A stretch of 64,000 bases of DNA from Pectobacterium fontis. GTDB taxonomy: Bacteria; Pseudomonadota; Gammaproteobacteria; Enterobacterales; Enterobacteriaceae. The position numbers and the translations under genes were made by a program. Shown one piece after another: positions 9,759 to 20,876 of the stretch (the first letter of the stretch is position 1; the number at the start of each line of letters is the position of its first letter). The notes beneath the pieces are model-generated. The model ran no database searches and was not told the origin of the DNA. It was given only the letters and a program-made list of their open reading frames with translations. The stretch lies in NCBI RefSeq assembly GCF_000803215.1, contig NZ_JSXC01000003.1, forward strand, positions 28,138 to 92,137. The letters are read 5' to 3'.

Positions 9759-11021
9759 ATGAGCTTTACGACCATTTCCGTAATCGGTTTAGGTTACATC
9801 GGTTTACCCACCGCCGCGGCCTTTGCATCGCGTCAGAAAAAAGTCATCGGTATTGATGTAAACAAACTGGCAGTCGAAACCATTAATCGCGGTGAAATCC
9901 ATATTGTTGAGCCAGATCTGGATTTGTTGGTCAAAGTCGCGGTGGAAAAGGGTTATCTTCAGGCAACGACAAAGCCTGTGCCCGCCGATGCTTTCCTGAT
10001 TGCCGTGCCTACGCCTTTCAAAGGCGATCACGAACCCGATCTGGCCTACGTTCAGGCAGCCGCAGCGTCCATCGCGCCTGTGTTGAAAAAAGGCGATCTG
10101 GTGATTCTGGAATCGACATCACCCGTGGGGGCGACGGAGCAAATGGCCGCATGGCTTGCTGATCTGCGCAGGGATTTGACGTTTCCGCAGCAGGTTGGAG
10201 AAACGGCGGATATCAATATTGCCTATTGCCCTGAACGCGTGCTGCCCGGTCAGGTGGTGGTCGAACTGGTTAAAAATGATCGCGTCATTGGCGGCATGAC
10301 CCCGGTATGTTCTGCACGCGCTAGTGAGTTATACAACATCTTCCTTGAAGGTGAGTGTGTGGTTACTAACTCCCGCACCGCCGAAATGTGCAAGCTGACG
10401 GAAAACAGCTTCCGCGATGTCAACATTGCTTTCGCCAATGAGCTTTCGCTGATTTGTGCCGAGCAGAATATTAACGTATGGGAACTTATCCGATTGGCAA
10501 ACCGCCATCCCCGCGTCAATATCCTGCAACCCGGCCCTGGAGTCGGCGGGCACTGTATCGCGGTCGATCCCTGGTTTATCGTGGCACAAAATCCGCAGCA
10601 GGCGCGGTTGATTCATACCGCCAGACTGGTGAACGATGGCAAGCCGCTTTGGGTGGTCGATCGTGTCAAAGCGGCGGTAGCGGATTATCTGGTACAAACG
10701 GATAAACGCGCGAGCGAGGTCACCGTGGCTTGTTTTGGTCTGGCGTTCAAGCCCGATATCGACGATCTGCGTGAAAGCCCAGCGGTGGAGATTACCGCTA
10801 TGATTGCGCAGTGGAATACGGGGGTGACGTTAGCCGTCGAGCCGAATGTCAAACACCTGCCGTCCGTGTTGGCGGGTACGGTTAAATTGGTTGATACCAG
10901 CAGTGCATTAAAAGAAGCCGATGTGCTGGTCATGCTGGTTGATCACCGTCAGTTTAAAGCGATTAACCCAGAAGATGTTAAACAACAGTGGGTTATTGAT
11001 ACTAAAGGAGTATGGCGTTGA
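9759..11021 (+). CDS. wecC: UDP-N-acetyl-D-mannosamine dehydrogenase WecC
   Basis: It oxidises UDP-ManNAc with NAD+ to UDP-ManNAcA, the donor used by WecG. The 420-residue protein is a UDP-glucose/GDP-mannose dehydrogenase: N-terminal NAD-binding motif [16 protein letters not shown] (residues 8-23), catalytic-cysteine motif [15 protein letters not shown] and the C-terminal NADP-like block [19 protein letters not shown]. Its 3' end overlaps the ribosome binding region of rffG. Confidence 0.96.
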   Translation: MSFTTISVIGLGYIGLPTAAAFASRQKKVIGIDVNKLAVETINRGEIHIVEPDLDLLVKVAVEKGYLQATTKPVPADAFLIAVPTPFKGDHEPDLAYVQAAAASIAPVLKKGDLVILESTSPVGATEQMAAWLADLRRDLTFPQQVGETADINIAYCPERVLPGQVVVELVKNDRVIGGMTPVCSARASELYNIFLEGECVVTNSRTAEMCKLTENSFRDVNIAFANELSLICAEQNINVWELIRLANRHPRVNILQPGPGVGGHCIAVDPWFIVAQNPQQARLIHTARLVNDGKPLWVVDRVKAAVADYLVQTDKRASEVTVACFGLAFKPDIDDLRESPAVEITAMIAQWNTGVTLAVEPNVKHLPSVLAGTVKLVDTSSALKEADVLVMLVDHRQFKAINPEDVKQQWVIDTKGVWR

Positions 11022-12085
11022 AACGTATTTTAATTACCGGTGGTGCTGGGTTTATAGGTTCCGCGTTGGTCAGATACATTCTGACGGAAACGCAGGACAG
11101 CGTCGTCGTTGTGGATAAACTGACCTATGCGGGTAATCTGTCTTCGCTGGCACCCGTTGCGGATAGCCCACGTTTCGTGTTCGAGCAGGTAGACATCTGC
11201 GATCGCGCTGAATTGGATCGTGTCTTTGCGGCTTATCAGCCTACGCTGGTGATGCATTTGGCGGCAGAAAGCCACGTCGATCGCTCTATCGATGGCCCGG
11301 CGGCATTTATCGAAACCAATATTGTCGGCACCTATACGATGCTGGAAGCGGCGCGCCACTACTGGCAGAGCCTGGCTGATGCAGACAAGAATGCATTCCG
11401 TTTTCACCACATCTCTACCGATGAAGTGTTTGGTGACCTGCATGGGACAGACGATCTGTTTACCGAAACCACGCCGTATGCGCCAAGCAGCCCTTATTCC
11501 GCATCGAAGGCATCCAGCGATCACCTTGTACGCGCCTGGCTGCGTACCTACGGGCTCCCGACCGTTATCACCAACTGTTCGAATAACTACGGTCCTTACC
11601 ATTTCCCAGAGAAGCTGATTCCGTTGGTGATCCTGAACGCGGTCGCGGGCAAACCGCTGCCAGTTTACGGAGACGGTGCGCAAATTCGTGACTGGCTGTT
11701 TGTCGAAGACCACGCTCGCGCGTTATACAAAGTGGTGACGGAAGGCGAAGTCGGCGAAACGTACAATATTGGTGGTCACAACGAGCGTAAAAATATTGAA
11801 GTGGTGCAGACTATTTGCGCACTGTTGGAAGAGTTGGCGCCGAATAAGCCCGCTGGTGTAACGCACTACCGCGATCTCATCACCTACGTCAAAGACCGCC
11901 CAGGCCACGATATGCGTTATGCGATTGATGCCGGGAAAATCGAACGTGAACTGGGCTGGCGTCCAGAGGAAACGTTTGAGACGGGCATGAAAAAAACCGT
12001 TAGCTGGTATCTGAATAACGAGAAATGGTGGCGCAGCGTGCAGGACGGCTCTTACACCGGCGAGCGTTTAGGGTTGAACGATTAA
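11018..12085 (+). CDS. rffG: dTDP-glucose 4,6-dehydratase RffG
   Basis: It converts dTDP-glucose to dTDP-4-keto-6-deoxyglucose on the way to dTDP-Fuc4NAc. The short-chain dehydrogenase fold shows [14 protein letters not shown] at the N terminus, [10 protein letters not shown] and the catalytic YSASKAS. TTG at 11018 is chosen: it lies 7 bases after GGAG (11007-11010) and gives 355 residues, the E. coli length. The ATG at 11012 is only one base from that Shine-Dalgarno. In E. coli the next gene is rffH (glucose-1-phosphate thymidylyltransferase); here wecD follows directly. Confidence 0.95.
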   Translation: MKRILITGGAGFIGSALVRYILTETQDSVVVVDKLTYAGNLSSLAPVADSPRFVFEQVDICDRAELDRVFAAYQPTLVMHLAAESHVDRSIDGPAAFIETNIVGTYTMLEAARHYWQSLADADKNAFRFHHISTDEVFGDLHGTDDLFTETTPYAPSSPYSASKASSDHLVRAWLRTYGLPTVITNCSNNYGPYHFPEKLIPLVILNAVAGKPLPVYGDGAQIRDWLFVEDHARALYKVVTEGEVGETYNIGGHNERKNIEVVQTICALLEELAPNKPAGVTHYRDLITYVKDRPGHDMRYAIDAGKIERELGWRPEETFETGMKKTVSWYLNNEKWWRSVQDGSYTGERLGLND

Positions 12086-12122
12086 ACCTATGCCAGATGG
12101 CGGAAAAGAAAGGAGCGAAACG

Positions 12123-12854
12123 ATGACCCATCCGATATCAGCAGGACAGGGAGAGATTCGCGCCACGGTTGAACCGCTGGTCTGGGAGAGCGAATTCTTC
12201 CAAATCGACAGCGGTAAGCTGAATTTTTCGCCTTCTGCGCCTGTGTTGACGCTTGATGCGCTAGGCGCATTTACGCTGACACAGGCCAACATTGCGGCAG
12301 ACAATCTGGCGCTGGCGGATGCGCTTGCCGATCTCGGGTTTCGCTTGACGGAAGGCGAGGTCGATCTCTGTGTGTTACTGCATCCGACGACCGCCACTGC
12401 GCCGTTACCGCGCTGGCGTGAAGCGACGCCGGACGATATTCCAGCGCTGAGAGGTGCGGCATCGCGTGTTTTTGCGCTGAGCCGTTTCCGGGTGCCGTGG
12501 TATCAGCCGGAAGATAGCGGGCGATTCTATGCGCAGTGGGTTGAAAACGCCGTGCGCGGGACATTCGATCACTGTTGTTTACTGGTGGAAGAGACTGCGG
12601 GCAATCCACAAGGGTGGGTGACGCTACGCAGAGTGAATGATTCGGATGCGCGTATCGGGCTACTCGGCGTTTGGCCGGGCGTGACGGTGCGGGGCATCGG
12701 CTCACAACTGATGGCGTTGGCGGAAGCGTGGTGCCGACAGCAAGGGTTGATTCGTCTTCGGGTCGCGACGCAGGTTAGCAACGTAGCGGCGCTTCGTCTT
12801 TATCTTCGCCGTGGTGCTACGATTGAGAGCACGGCGTATTGGTTATACAGGTGA
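12123..12854 (+). CDS. wecD: dTDP-fucosamine acetyltransferase WecD
   Basis: It acetylates dTDP-Fuc4N (4-amino-4,6-dideoxygalactose) with acetyl-CoA to give dTDP-Fuc4NAc. The 243-residue protein has a variable N-terminal half and a C-terminal GNAT domain (IGLLGVWPGVTVRGIGSQLM for acetyl-CoA binding, then LRVATQVSNVAALRLY). The ending GATIESTAYWLYR matches WecD. ATG at 12123 is preceded by AAAGGAGCG at good spacing; an upstream ATG at 12090 has no ribosome site. It is four bases from wecE. Confidence 0.9.
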   Translation: MTHPISAGQGEIRATVEPLVWESEFFQIDSGKLNFSPSAPVLTLDALGAFTLTQANIAADNLALADALADLGFRLTEGEVDLCVLLHPTTATAPLPRWREATPDDIPALRGAASRVFALSRFRVPWYQPEDSGRFYAQWVENAVRGTFDHCCLLVEETAGNPQGWVTLRRVNDSDARIGLLGVWPGVTVRGIGSQLMALAEAWCRQQGLIRLRVATQVSNVAALRLYLRRGATIESTAYWLYR

Positions 12855-12858
12855 TCAC

Positions 12859-13989
12859 ATGATTCCATTTAATGCGCCACCGATTGTAGGTACAGAGCTG
12901 GATTATATGCAGGCAGCCATGAGCAGTGGCAAATTATGCGGCGATGGCGGGTTTACCCGCCGCTGTCAGCAGTGGCTGGAACATTATTCCGGCAGTAAAA
13001 AAGTCCTGCTCACGCCTTCCTGCACAGCTTCGTTGGAGATGGCGGCGATTCTGCTGGACGTGAAGCCCGGCGATGAAGTGATCATGCCGAGCTATACCTT
13101 CGTTTCTACCGCCAACGCTTTTGTACTGCGCGGCGCGAAGATCGTCTTTGTCGATATCCGTCCAGATACCATGAACATTGACGAAACGAAAATCGAAGCC
13201 GCAATTACAGAAAAGACGCGCATTATCGTGCCGGTTCACTACGCGGGCGTGGCCTGTGAGATGGACGCGATTATGGCACTGGCAAAGAAATACGATTTAT
13301 ATGTCGTGGAGGATGCGGCACAGGGCGTGATGTCCAGTTATAAAGGCCGCGTACTGGGATCTATTGGCCACATTGGCTGCTTCAGTTTTCATGAAACCAA
13401 GAACTACACCTCGGGCGGCGAGGGCGGCGCGACGCTGATTAATGACGCCAGGCTGGTGGAACGGGCGGAAATCATCCGCGAGAAAGGCACCAACCGTAGC
13501 CAATTCTTCCGCGGGCAGGTAGACAAATATACCTGGCGGGATATCGGTTCCAGCTATCTGATGGCGGATATTCAGGCTGCCTACCTCTGGGCGCAGTTGG
13601 AAGCGGCGCGACCGATCAACGAACGTCGTCTGAAACTGTGGCAGAACTATTATGCGGCCTTCAAATCGCTAGCTGATGCCGGGCGCATTACGCTGCCGAC
13701 CGTGCCGGCTAATGGCATTCACAACGCGCATATGTTTTATATCAAACTCAGCTCCCAGGACGATCGTAGTGCGTTTATCAATTACATGAAAGAAGCCGAG
13801 ATCATGACGGTCTTTCATTATATCCCGCTACATAGTTGTCCGGCTGGCCTGAACTTTGGTCGTTTTGTCGGTGACGATCGCTACACCACGCAGGAAAGCG
13901 AACGGCTGGTGCGTTTACCGCTGTTTTATAATCTGTCGGACGTCAATCAGAGGACGGTCATCAACACCATTCTGAGCTTCTTCTCCTGA
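12859..13989 (+). CDS. wecE: dTDP-4-amino-4,6-dideoxygalactose transaminase WecE
   Basis: A PLP enzyme of the DegT/DnrJ/EryC1 family that transfers the amino group of glutamate to dTDP-4-keto-6-deoxyglucose. Starting at ATG 12859 it has 376 residues, the E. coli length, beginning MIPFNAPPIVGTELDYMQ. The PLP-binding Lys is in the block SFHETKNYTSGGEGG, and EDAAQG supplies the Asp that contacts the pyridine nitrogen. In-frame codons upstream of 12859 are inside wecD and unlikely to be used. Confidence 0.96.
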   Translation: MIPFNAPPIVGTELDYMQAAMSSGKLCGDGGFTRRCQQWLEHYSGSKKVLLTPSCTASLEMAAILLDVKPGDEVIMPSYTFVSTANAFVLRGAKIVFVDIRPDTMNIDETKIEAAITEKTRIIVPVHYAGVACEMDAIMALAKKYDLYVVEDAAQGVMSSYKGRVLGSIGHIGCFSFHETKNYTSGGEGGATLINDARLVERAEIIREKGTNRSQFFRGQVDKYTWRDIGSSYLMADIQAAYLWAQLEAARPINERRLKLWQNYYAAFKSLADAGRITLPTVPANGIHNAHMFYIKLSSQDDRSAFINYMKEAEIMTVFHYIPLHSCPAGLNFGRFVGDDRYTTQESERLVRLPLFYNLSDVNQRTVINTILSFFS

Positions 13990-13990
13990 T

Positions 13991-15241
13991 ATGTCGTTGG
14001 CAAAGGCATCGATATGGACGGCAGGCTCCACGCTGATAAAAATTGGTGCGGGGTTGGTCGTCGTCAAACTGCTGGCGGTCACATTTGGCCCCAGCGGCGT
14101 GGGGATGGCAGGGAATTTCCGCCAGCTTATTACGGTTCTCGGCGTGTTAGCCGGCGCGGGGATCGTCAATGGCGTCACTAAATACGTTGCTGAGTACCAG
14201 CAACATCCAGAGAAACTGAAGCCGCTGCTCGGCACCTCTGTCACGCTGGTACTGGGGTTTTCCACGCTGTTGGCGATACTTTTTCTGGCGGCGGCGACGC
14301 CTATTGCTAATTTGCTGTTTGGGCATGACGGCTACCGCGATGTGGTGAGGGCGCTGGCGTTTATTCAAATGGGCATCGCTTACGCCAACCTGTTTTTGGC
14401 GATCCTCAAAGGGTATCGGGATGCGATAGGCAACGCGTTGGCGGTGGTCGGCGGTAGCCTGATCGGGCTGGCGGCTTTTTGGCTCTGCCTGCGACTGGGC
14501 GGCTATGTCGGCGCACTGGCGGGACTGGCGCTGGTGCCTGCGCTGCTGGTCATTCCCGCGGGGATTATGCTACTACGGCGTACGCCGCTGTCGCTGGCGT
14601 CGCTAAAACCGGCGTGGGAGCGCACCATTGCGGGCCAGTTAGGCAAATTCACGCTGATGGCGTTGATGACGGCGGTGACGTTGCCTGTCGCGTACATCAT
14701 GATGCGTAACCTGCTGGCGGCACATTATAGCTGGGATGAGGTGGGGATTTGGCAGGGCGTTAGCAGTATCTCCGATGCTTACCTGCAATTTATTACCGCC
14801 TCTTTTACCGTTTATCTGTTGCCGACACTTTCGCGCCTCACGGACAAGGCTGCACTGTCGCAGGAGATTGTTCGCTCGCTGACGTTTGTGCTGCCCGTCG
14901 TGGCGGGTGTCAGCTTTTGCGTGTGGCTGCTGCGAGATTTCGCTATCTGGCTGTTGTTTTCCAGCCAGTTTACGGCAATGAGAGATCTCTTCGTGTGGCA
15001 GTTGGTCGGGGATGTAATGAAAGTGGGCGCTTACGTCTTTGGCTATCTGGTCATCGCGAAAGCGGCGCTGCGCTTTTATCTGCTCACAGAAATGAGCCAA
15101 TTTCTCCTGTTGACCGGTTTTTCTCACTGGCTGATCCCGCTTTATGGCGCGCAGGGTGCCGCGCAGGCCTATATGGCAACCTACCTGGTCTATTTTTTGC
15201 TTTGTTGTTGCGTATTCATTATTTACCGTAGGCGAGCATGA
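13991..15241 (+). CDS. wzxE: ECA lipid III flippase WzxE
   Basis: It moves undecaprenyl-PP-linked ECA trisaccharide across the inner membrane. The 416-residue protein has about twelve hydrophobic segments and opens with [20 protein letters not shown], typical of WzxE; length equals E. coli. Only one base separates it from wecE, and its last four bases overlap wecF (ATGA), so translation is probably coupled. Confidence 0.94.
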   Translation: MSLAKASIWTAGSTLIKIGAGLVVVKLLAVTFGPSGVGMAGNFRQLITVLGVLAGAGIVNGVTKYVAEYQQHPEKLKPLLGTSVTLVLGFSTLLAILFLAAATPIANLLFGHDGYRDVVRALAFIQMGIAYANLFLAILKGYRDAIGNALAVVGGSLIGLAAFWLCLRLGGYVGALAGLALVPALLVIPAGIMLLRRTPLSLASLKPAWERTIAGQLGKFTLMALMTAVTLPVAYIMMRNLLAAHYSWDEVGIWQGVSSISDAYLQFITASFTVYLLPTLSRLTDKAALSQEIVRSLTFVLPVVAGVSFCVWLLRDFAIWLLFSSQFTAMRDLFVWQLVGDVMKVGAYVFGYLVIAKAALRFYLLTEMSQFLLLTGFSHWLIPLYGAQGAAQAYMATYLVYFLLCCCVFIIYRRRA

Positions 15242-16323
15242 CGACACTGATTCATGTATTGGGATCTGATATCCCGCATCATAACCAGACCGTTTTACGT
15301 TTTTTTAACGACGTACTGGCGACGGAACTTCCCGAGCAGCAGATTCGGCATTTTATTGTGGCTTCTCACGACGGCATTTCATCAGCCGATTTTCCCGCAC
15401 TACGTGTTGAAACTTGCGTGGATAAAAAAACGCTGGCGGAGGCCGTCATCGCCAGGGCGAAAGCGAATCGCAAGACACGCTTTTTCCTGCATGGGCAGTT
15501 TAACCCCACGTTGTGGCTGGCGCTGCTGAGCGGGAAAATCAAACCTGAACAGGTGTACTGGCATGTATGGGGCGCGGATTTGTATGAAGAAGCGAATGGC
15601 CTGAAATATCGCCTGTTTTATTGGCTCCGGCGCATGGCGCAAAAGCGTGTTGGACATGTTTTTGCCACGCGTGGCGACCTGGCGTGGTATGCGCCGCGTG
15701 CGCCTCGCGTGCCAACGTCATTGCTGTACTTCCCGACACGCATGGATCCGGCGTTAACCGGTATGCAGGTGGATAAACCGCTGGCAGGGCCGATGACGAT
15801 TCTGGTCGGCAACTCTGGCGATCGTACGAATCGTCATCAGGAAGCGCTGCGGGCGATTCACAAGCAGTTCGGGAAAGATGTGCGGGTCATTGTGCCAATG
15901 GGCTACCCTGCCAATAACGACGCCTATATCTCACAGGTGGAAAAGGACGGGCTGGCGCTATTCGGCGTGAAGAATTTCCAACTGTTAAAAGATCAACTGG
16001 CGTTTGATGACTACCTCAACATGCTATGCACCTGTGATTTGGGTTATTTTATTTTCGATCGCCAGCAGGGGATCGGGACGTTGTGTTTATTGATTCAGTT
16101 TGGCGTACCGTTCGTGATTAGTCGGCAAAACCCGTTCTGGCAGGATTTGACGGAACAAGGGCTGCCCGTGCTGTTTTACGGTGATGCACTGGATGAAGCC
16201 TTAGTGCGCGAGGCGCAGCGCCAGTTGACATCGGTAGATAAGCATCAGATTGCGTTCTTTAATCCCAACTATCTGCAAGGCTGGCGGGATGCGCTGGCGT
16301 TAGCGGCGGGAGAACCGACATGA
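15238..16323 (+). CDS. wecF: TDP-Fuc4NAc:lipid II Fuc4NAc transferase WecF
   Basis: It adds Fuc4NAc to lipid II to complete the ECA repeat (lipid III). The 361-residue protein belongs to glycosyltransferase family 56: start [20 protein letters not shown], block [12 protein letters not shown] and [14 protein letters not shown] in the nucleotide-sugar-binding half. It has no membrane helices and is peripheral in the cytoplasm. It overlaps wzxE and wzyE by four bases each. Confidence 0.94.
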   Translation: MTTLIHVLGSDIPHHNQTVLRFFNDVLATELPEQQIRHFIVASHDGISSADFPALRVETCVDKKTLAEAVIARAKANRKTRFFLHGQFNPTLWLALLSGKIKPEQVYWHVWGADLYEEANGLKYRLFYWLRRMAQKRVGHVFATRGDLAWYAPRAPRVPTSLLYFPTRMDPALTGMQVDKPLAGPMTILVGNSGDRTNRHQEALRAIHKQFGKDVRVIVPMGYPANNDAYISQVEKDGLALFGVKNFQLLKDQLAFDDYLNMLCTCDLGYFIFDRQQGIGTLCLLIQFGVPFVISRQNPFWQDLTEQGLPVLFYGDALDEALVREAQRQLTSVDKHQIAFFNPNYLQGWRDALALAAGEPT

Positions 16324-17711
16324 CGCTGGGGCAATTTGGTGGATTGTTTGTCGTCTACCTGATTTCAGTCATCTTTATCCTGAGCCTCACCTGGATGGAG
16401 TTTCGGCGTGTGCGTTTCAACTTTAACGTGCTGTTCTCGCTGCTCTATTTATTGACGTTCTATTTTGGTTTTCCGTTTACCTGTGTGCTGGTATTCCGGT
16501 TCGGCGTTGACGTCGTCCCCGTACCGTATCTGCTTCAGGCGATGCTGTCTGCGACGGCGTTCTATGCGATTTATTACGTCAGCTATAAGACGCGGCTGCG
16601 TCAGAAAACCTCCGCGCCTCGTGCGCCGCTCTTGACGGTGAATCGGGTTGAAGCCAACCTGACCTGGCTACTGCTGGCGTTGATTGCGGTAGCGACGGTC
16701 GGGATTTTCTTTCTCAACAATGGCTTCCTGCTTTTCAAGCTGCGGTCTTACAGTCAGATCTTCTCCAGCGAGGTGTCCGGCGTAGCGTTGAAACGCTTCT
16801 TCTACTTTTTCATTCCGGCGATGCTGGTGGTGTATTTCCTGCGTCAGACGCAGCGTGCGTGGCTGATGTTTCTTATCGGAACGGTCGCATTTGGAATGCT
16901 GACCTATGTGATTGTCGGGGGGACGCGAGCGAACCTGATCATCGCCTTTGCCCTGTTTCTGTTTATTGGCATTGTACGCGGCTGGATTACGCTCTGGATG
17001 CTGGCTGCGGCTGGCGCGTTCGGAATTGTCGGGATGTTCTGGCTGGCGCTCAAGCGCTATGGGCTGGACGTCAGCGGTGATTACGCCTTTTATACTTTCC
17101 TCTATTTAACCCGCGACACTTTCTCGCCGTGGGAGAATCTGGCGCTGCTGTGGCAGAACTACGACAAGATTGAATTCCAGGGACTGGCACCGATTGCCCG
17201 TGATTTCTACGTCTTCATTCCTTCCTGGCTGTGGCCGGATCGTCCGAATCTGGTGTTAAACAGTGCGAATTACTTCACCTGGGAAGTGCTGAATAACTAC
17301 TCAGGACTGGCGATATCTCCCACGCTGTTAGGCTCGCTGGTGGTGATGGGTGGTGTGCTTTTTATTCCGCTTGGCGCGATCGCGGTCGGGCTGGTGATCA
17401 AGTGGTTCGACTGGGTATATGAGTTAGGAAAAAATGACAGCAATCGCTATAAGGCGGCGATTTTGCAGGCGTTCTGCTTCGGTGCGGTGTTCAATATCAT
17501 TGTGTTGACGCGCGAGGGTGTGGATTCCTTCGTTTCGCGCGTGGTGTTTTTCTGTCTGGTATTTGGTGTGTGTCTGCTTGTGGCGAAGCTGCTCTATTGG
17601 CTGTTGGAAAGCGCTGGACTCATCCGGCAGCGTCTGCTGCGTATGCGTGCGACGCCGCTCGCGTCGACACCCAGCACCGTTCGGGATCCAGAGATAAAGG
17701 AGCAGATATGA
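16320..17711 (+). CDS. wzyE: ECA polymerase WzyE
   Basis: This membrane polymerase joins lipid III units in the periplasm. The 463-residue protein is strongly hydrophobic, with about ten to twelve segments and a large periplasmic loop including [20 protein letters not shown] and [20 protein letters not shown]. It is about a dozen residues longer than E. coli WzyE, the excess being a polar C-terminal tail. It overlaps wecG by four bases. Confidence 0.93.
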   Translation: MTLGQFGGLFVVYLISVIFILSLTWMEFRRVRFNFNVLFSLLYLLTFYFGFPFTCVLVFRFGVDVVPVPYLLQAMLSATAFYAIYYVSYKTRLRQKTSAPRAPLLTVNRVEANLTWLLLALIAVATVGIFFLNNGFLLFKLRSYSQIFSSEVSGVALKRFFYFFIPAMLVVYFLRQTQRAWLMFLIGTVAFGMLTYVIVGGTRANLIIAFALFLFIGIVRGWITLWMLAAAGAFGIVGMFWLALKRYGLDVSGDYAFYTFLYLTRDTFSPWENLALLWQNYDKIEFQGLAPIARDFYVFIPSWLWPDRPNLVLNSANYFTWEVLNNYSGLAISPTLLGSLVVMGGVLFIPLGAIAVGLVIKWFDWVYELGKNDSNRYKAAILQAFCFGAVFNIIVLTREGVDSFVSRVVFFCLVFGVCLLVAKLLYWLLESAGLIRQRLLRMRATPLASTPSTVRDPEIKEQI

Positions 17712-18457
17712 CAGCATTAAAAACCGCGGAGACCATCCCTCTGTATACCATACGTGGCTTGCCCATCCATGGTTTCCGCAATATGGCACAGTTTGTTGAT
17801 TATCTGTTTGCGGGAGAACAGGTTGACGTGGGGACGCTTGTCGCGATTAACGCTGAGAAAGTGCTAACGGCCGAAAAAGATGTGGCGCTGCGTACGCTGC
17901 TCGATCGTGCAGAGTATAAGTATGCCGACGGCATCAGCATTGTGCGTTCCATTCGGCGTAAATATCCGCAGGCTGACGTCACACGGATTGCGGGCGCTGA
18001 CCTGTGGGAGGCGCTCATGCAGCGGGCGGGAAAAGAGGGAACGCCGGTGTTTCTGGTGGGGGGAAAGCCTGATGTACTGGCGCAAACGGAAGCGAAACTA
18101 CGGGCGCAGTGGAACGTGAATATTGTTGGCAGTCAGGATGGTTATTTTGCGCCAGGGCAGCGCGATGCCTTGTTTGAGCGTATCCGCGTCAGTGGTGCAC
18201 AGATTGTTACCGTGGCAATGGGGTCGCCACGACAAGAGATTCTGATGCGCGATTGTCGCCATCACTATCCTAACGCGCTGTATATGGGCGTCGGTGGAAC
18301 CTATGACGTTTTTACCGGGCATGTGAAACGTGCCCCGCTGGTGTGGCAACATTTAGGTCTGGAATGGCTCTATCGTTTGCTGTCACAGCCGAGCCGTATT
18401 TTTCGGCAGCTTAGGCTGTTGAAATATGTGGCCTATCACTACAGCGGTCGCCTATAG
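17708..18457 (+). CDS. wecG: UDP-ManNAcA transferase WecG
   Basis: It adds ManNAcA to lipid I to form ECA lipid II. The 249-residue protein is a WecG/TagA/CpsF family (GT26) enzyme: [27 protein letters not shown] with the Asp proposed as base, GSQDGYF and [14 protein letters not shown] at 17708 overlaps the wzyE stop and gives the E. coli-like length; longer in-frame extensions run back inside wzyE and are rejected. It is the last gene of the ECA operon. Confidence 0.94.
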   Translation: MTALKTAETIPLYTIRGLPIHGFRNMAQFVDYLFAGEQVDVGTLVAINAEKVLTAEKDVALRTLLDRAEYKYADGISIVRSIRRKYPQADVTRIAGADLWEALMQRAGKEGTPVFLVGGKPDVLAQTEAKLRAQWNVNIVGSQDGYFAPGQRDALFERIRVSGAQIVTVAMGSPRQEILMRDCRHHYPNALYMGVGGTYDVFTGHVKRAPLVWQHLGLEWLYRLLSQPSRIFRQLRLLKYVAYHYSGRL

Positions 18458-18469
18458 CCTTATTGAGTC

Positions 18470-18488
18470 GGCGCGTTAAACGCGCCAA
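18470..18488 (+). terminator. Hairpin after the ECA operon (no T run)
   Basis: GGCGCGTT/ACGCGCC forms a near-perfect stem just downstream of wecG. It is not followed by a T run, so it may stabilise the 3' end or work with Rho rather than terminate alone. Confidence 0.4.
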
Positions 18489-18704
18489 CTGTTCTCCGCG
18501 ATATATCGCCCTGATTTTTATTCCTATTCGATTTTAATTGTTGGTTTGCCCGTTAATTAGAAATACAGAATTCTATCTTTGACGTATTTTTCATCTCTGA
18601 TGTGTTATTCAAACCCACATTACGGTATTTTCATGGCCGCTAATTTGAGACGAAAGCACGTTATTTCTGAAATAAGAACAATAACCGGCAACAGCCGGGA
18701 TAAG

Positions 18705-18715
18705 CACAACATAAC
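18705..18715 (+). promoter_or_regulatory. Probable GcvB sRNA target site in the yifK leader
   Basis: CACAACATAAC lies 13-23 bases before the yifK start codon, next to the ribosome site AGAGG (18719-18723). The G/U-rich R1 seed of GcvB pairs with CACAACAY motifs in amino-acid transporter mRNAs, and yifK is a known GcvB target in E. coli and Salmonella. Repression by masking the ribosome site is inferred. Confidence 0.6.
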
Positions 18716-18727
18716 GACAGAGGATAT

Positions 18728-20119
18728 ATGGCAGAAGATGTAAAGCAGGAAAAACTCCATCGAGGATTGGAAGCCCGACATATTGAACTGATTGCGTTAG
18801 GTGGCACCATCGGCGTCGGGCTGTTTATGGGCGCGGCCAGTGCGCTGAAGTGGGCAGGGCCGTCAGTATTGCTGGCCTACATTGTTGCCGGGATCTTCGT
18901 TTTCTTCATCATGCGTTCGATGGGCGAAATGCTCTATCTGGAGCCTGTGGCGGGATCTTTTGCCGTCTATGCGCATAAATACATGAGTCCCTTCTTCGGT
19001 TATCTCACCGCATGGGGCTATTGGTTCATGTGGATGGCGGTTGGAATTTCGGAAATTACCGCGATTGGCGTGTATGTTCAGTATTGGTTCCCCGATTTGC
19101 CGCAGTGGATACCGGCTATTGCCGCAGTTGCGTTGGTCGCAGGGGCAAACCTTGCCGCCGTAAGGTTGTATGGCGAAATCGAATTCTGGTTTGCGATGAT
19201 TAAAATCACCACCATTATCGTGATGATTGTCGTCGGTGTCGGCATTATTTTCTTCGGCTTTGGTAACCACGGTCAGGCGACCGGGTTCAGTAACCTGACC
19301 GAACACGGTGGTTTCCTGGCCGGAGGGTGGAAGGGGCTGCTGTTTGCACTCTGTCTGGTGGTGGCGTCTTATCAGGGGGTTGAACTGGTAGGCATCACGG
19401 CGGGCGAAGCGAAAAACCCGCAGGTGACGCTGAAGCGAGCAATCAACAATATTCTGTGGCGTATCCTGATTTTCTACGTGGGCGCGATCTTTGTTATCGT
19501 CACGATTTTCCCCTGGAATGCAATCGGCACATCCGGTAGCCCGTTTGTTCTGACGTTTGCGAAAATTGGTATCACGGCGGCAGCGGGCATCATCAACTTT
19601 GTGGTGCTCACCGCCGCGCTGTCCGGCTGTAACAGCGGCATGTATAGCTGTGGACGTATGCTGTATTCGTTGGCCAATAACCGTCAGCTTCCCGCCTGGT
19701 TAGGCAAAGTGACGGCCAGCGGTGTACCGGCGGCGGGCGTCATGATTTCTATTCTTTGCCTGATGGCGGGGTCGGTGCTGAATTACATCATTCCTAACCC
19801 GGAAAAGGTGTTTGTGTATGTTTATAGCGCCAGCGTACTGCCGGGCATGGTGCCGTGGTTTGTGGTGTTGATCTGCCAACTGCGTTTTCGCGAGCAACAT
19901 CGTGCTGCATTGGCCTCACATCCGTTTAAATCGGTGTTATTCCCATGGGTTAACTACCTGACGATGGCGTTTTTGCTGTGCGTACTGGTAGGAATGTACA
20001 TCAATATTGATACACGGATGTCTTTATTGGTCGGTATTGCCTTTTTAGCCGTAGTTAGCCTGTGTTATTTCGCACTGGGATTGGGTAAAAAAACGGCGCG
20101 CTTAGGGGATAAATCGTAG
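18728..20119 (+). CDS. yifK: Amino-acid permease YifK/ThrP (APC family; threonine/serine)
   Basis: A proton-coupled inner-membrane amino-acid permease of the APC superfamily; the E. coli orthologue has been assigned to threonine and serine uptake (ThrP). The 463-residue protein has twelve hydrophobic segments and begins with the polar tail [20 protein letters not shown], followed by [17 protein letters not shown] in helix 1. Similarity to E. coli YifK is near-continuous, and the gene sits in the same place between wecG and the argX-hisR-leuT-proM tRNA operon. Confidence 0.93.
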   Translation: MAEDVKQEKLHRGLEARHIELIALGGTIGVGLFMGAASALKWAGPSVLLAYIVAGIFVFFIMRSMGEMLYLEPVAGSFAVYAHKYMSPFFGYLTAWGYWFMWMAVGISEITAIGVYVQYWFPDLPQWIPAIAAVALVAGANLAAVRLYGEIEFWFAMIKITTIIVMIVVGVGIIFFGFGNHGQATGFSNLTEHGGFLAGGWKGLLFALCLVVASYQGVELVGITAGEAKNPQVTLKRAINNILWRILIFYVGAIFVIVTIFPWNAIGTSGSPFVLTFAKIGITAAAGIINFVVLTAALSGCNSGMYSCGRMLYSLANNRQLPAWLGKVTASGVPAAGVMISILCLMAGSVLNYIIPNPEKVFVYVYSASVLPGMVPWFVVLICQLRFREQHRAALASHPFKSVLFPWVNYLTMAFLLCVLVGMYINIDTRMSLLVGIAFLAVVSLCYFALGLGKKTARLGDKS

Positions 20120-20258
20120 TAGTCGGGGGCGGGAAAGACGGATTTGTATGTTATTTAGCTCGAAATGGACAAAGCATAAGCAAACGCATCATTTCGATAA
20201 AAAAGCACTAGACAGTCAGTCGCTAAGTCCGTAATATCCCGTCCCGCAACGGCGCTAA

Positions 20259-20335
<77 letters not shown>

Positions 20336-20449
20336 TTATATTTTATATGAAGTATGTTGTGTGCAAGAGCTGCGGTGGTACACTTTTTTTCGTAAAGAAA
20401 GTATCCCGTAAAAAGGAAATACCACGTAATTTGATGTAAATGTGGTGAT

Positions 20450-20526
20450 GGTGGCTATAGCTCAGTTGGTAGAGCCCTGGATTGTGATTCCAGTTGTCGT
20501 GGGTTCGAGTCCCATTAGCCACCCCA
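20450..20526 (+). tRNA. hisR: tRNA-His (anticodon GTG)
   Basis: 77 nt including the extra 5' G (position -1) needed by histidyl-tRNA synthetase. The anticodon stem-loop CTGGATTGTGATTCCAG shows GTG; the 3' end is GCCACCCCA. Nearly identical to E. coli hisR. Confidence 0.97.
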
Positions 20527-20580
20527 GATTTTGTCGTCATTGATTAACGTTTTTCGTCAATCAACTAGTTTGTGAGTTAT

Positions 20581-20667
20581 GCGAAGGTGGCGGAATTGGT
20601 AGACGCGCTAGCTTCAGGTGTTAGTGTTCTTACGGACGTGAGGGTTCAAGTCCCTCTCTTCGCACCA
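20581..20667 (+). tRNA. leuT: tRNA-Leu (anticodon CAG)
   Basis: 87 nt with the long variable arm of class II tRNAs. The acceptor GCGAAGG pairs with the 3' end CTCTTCGC, CCA is encoded, and the anticodon loop is CTTCAGGTG (CAG). Third in the tRNA operon. Confidence 0.97.
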
Positions 20668-20710
20668 CACAAACTGAGAACATCAGTGATGTTCAAAAAA
20701 GCAGTACATT

Positions 20711-20787
20711 CGGCGAGTAGCGCAGCTTGGTAGCGCAACTGGTTTGGGACCAGTGGGTCGGAGGTTCGAATCCTCTCTCGCCGACCA
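20711..20787 (+). tRNA. proM: tRNA-Pro (anticodon TGG)
   Basis: 77 nt. The acceptor CGGCGAG pairs with CTCGCCG, CCA is encoded, and the anticodon stem-loop ACTGGTTTGGGACCAGT shows TGG. Last of the tRNA operon. Confidence 0.97.
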
Positions 20788-20796
20788 ATTAAAAAG

Positions 20797-20826
20797 AAAG
20801 CACATCGAAAGATGTGCTTTTTTTTC
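20797..20826 (+). terminator. Intrinsic terminator of the tRNA operon
   Basis: A 10-bp stem AAAGCACATC/GATGTGCTTT with a GAAA tetraloop runs into nine T. Read on the minus strand the stem is followed by TTTCTTTTT, so it may also stop transcripts coming from the phosphatase gene. Confidence 0.92.
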
Positions 20827-20876
20827 GTCTGTAGTCTGCCTTATCTTATAACGCCTTATTGTTATAAAAATCTGTG

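Noticed and set aside
14639..15247. 202-codon minus-strand frame inside wzxE and wecF
   Set aside because: Antisense shadow; no ribosome site or domain.
17570..17707. N-terminal extension of wecG into wzyE
   Set aside because: The ATG at 17708 overlaps the wzyE stop, matches the family start and gives the normal length.
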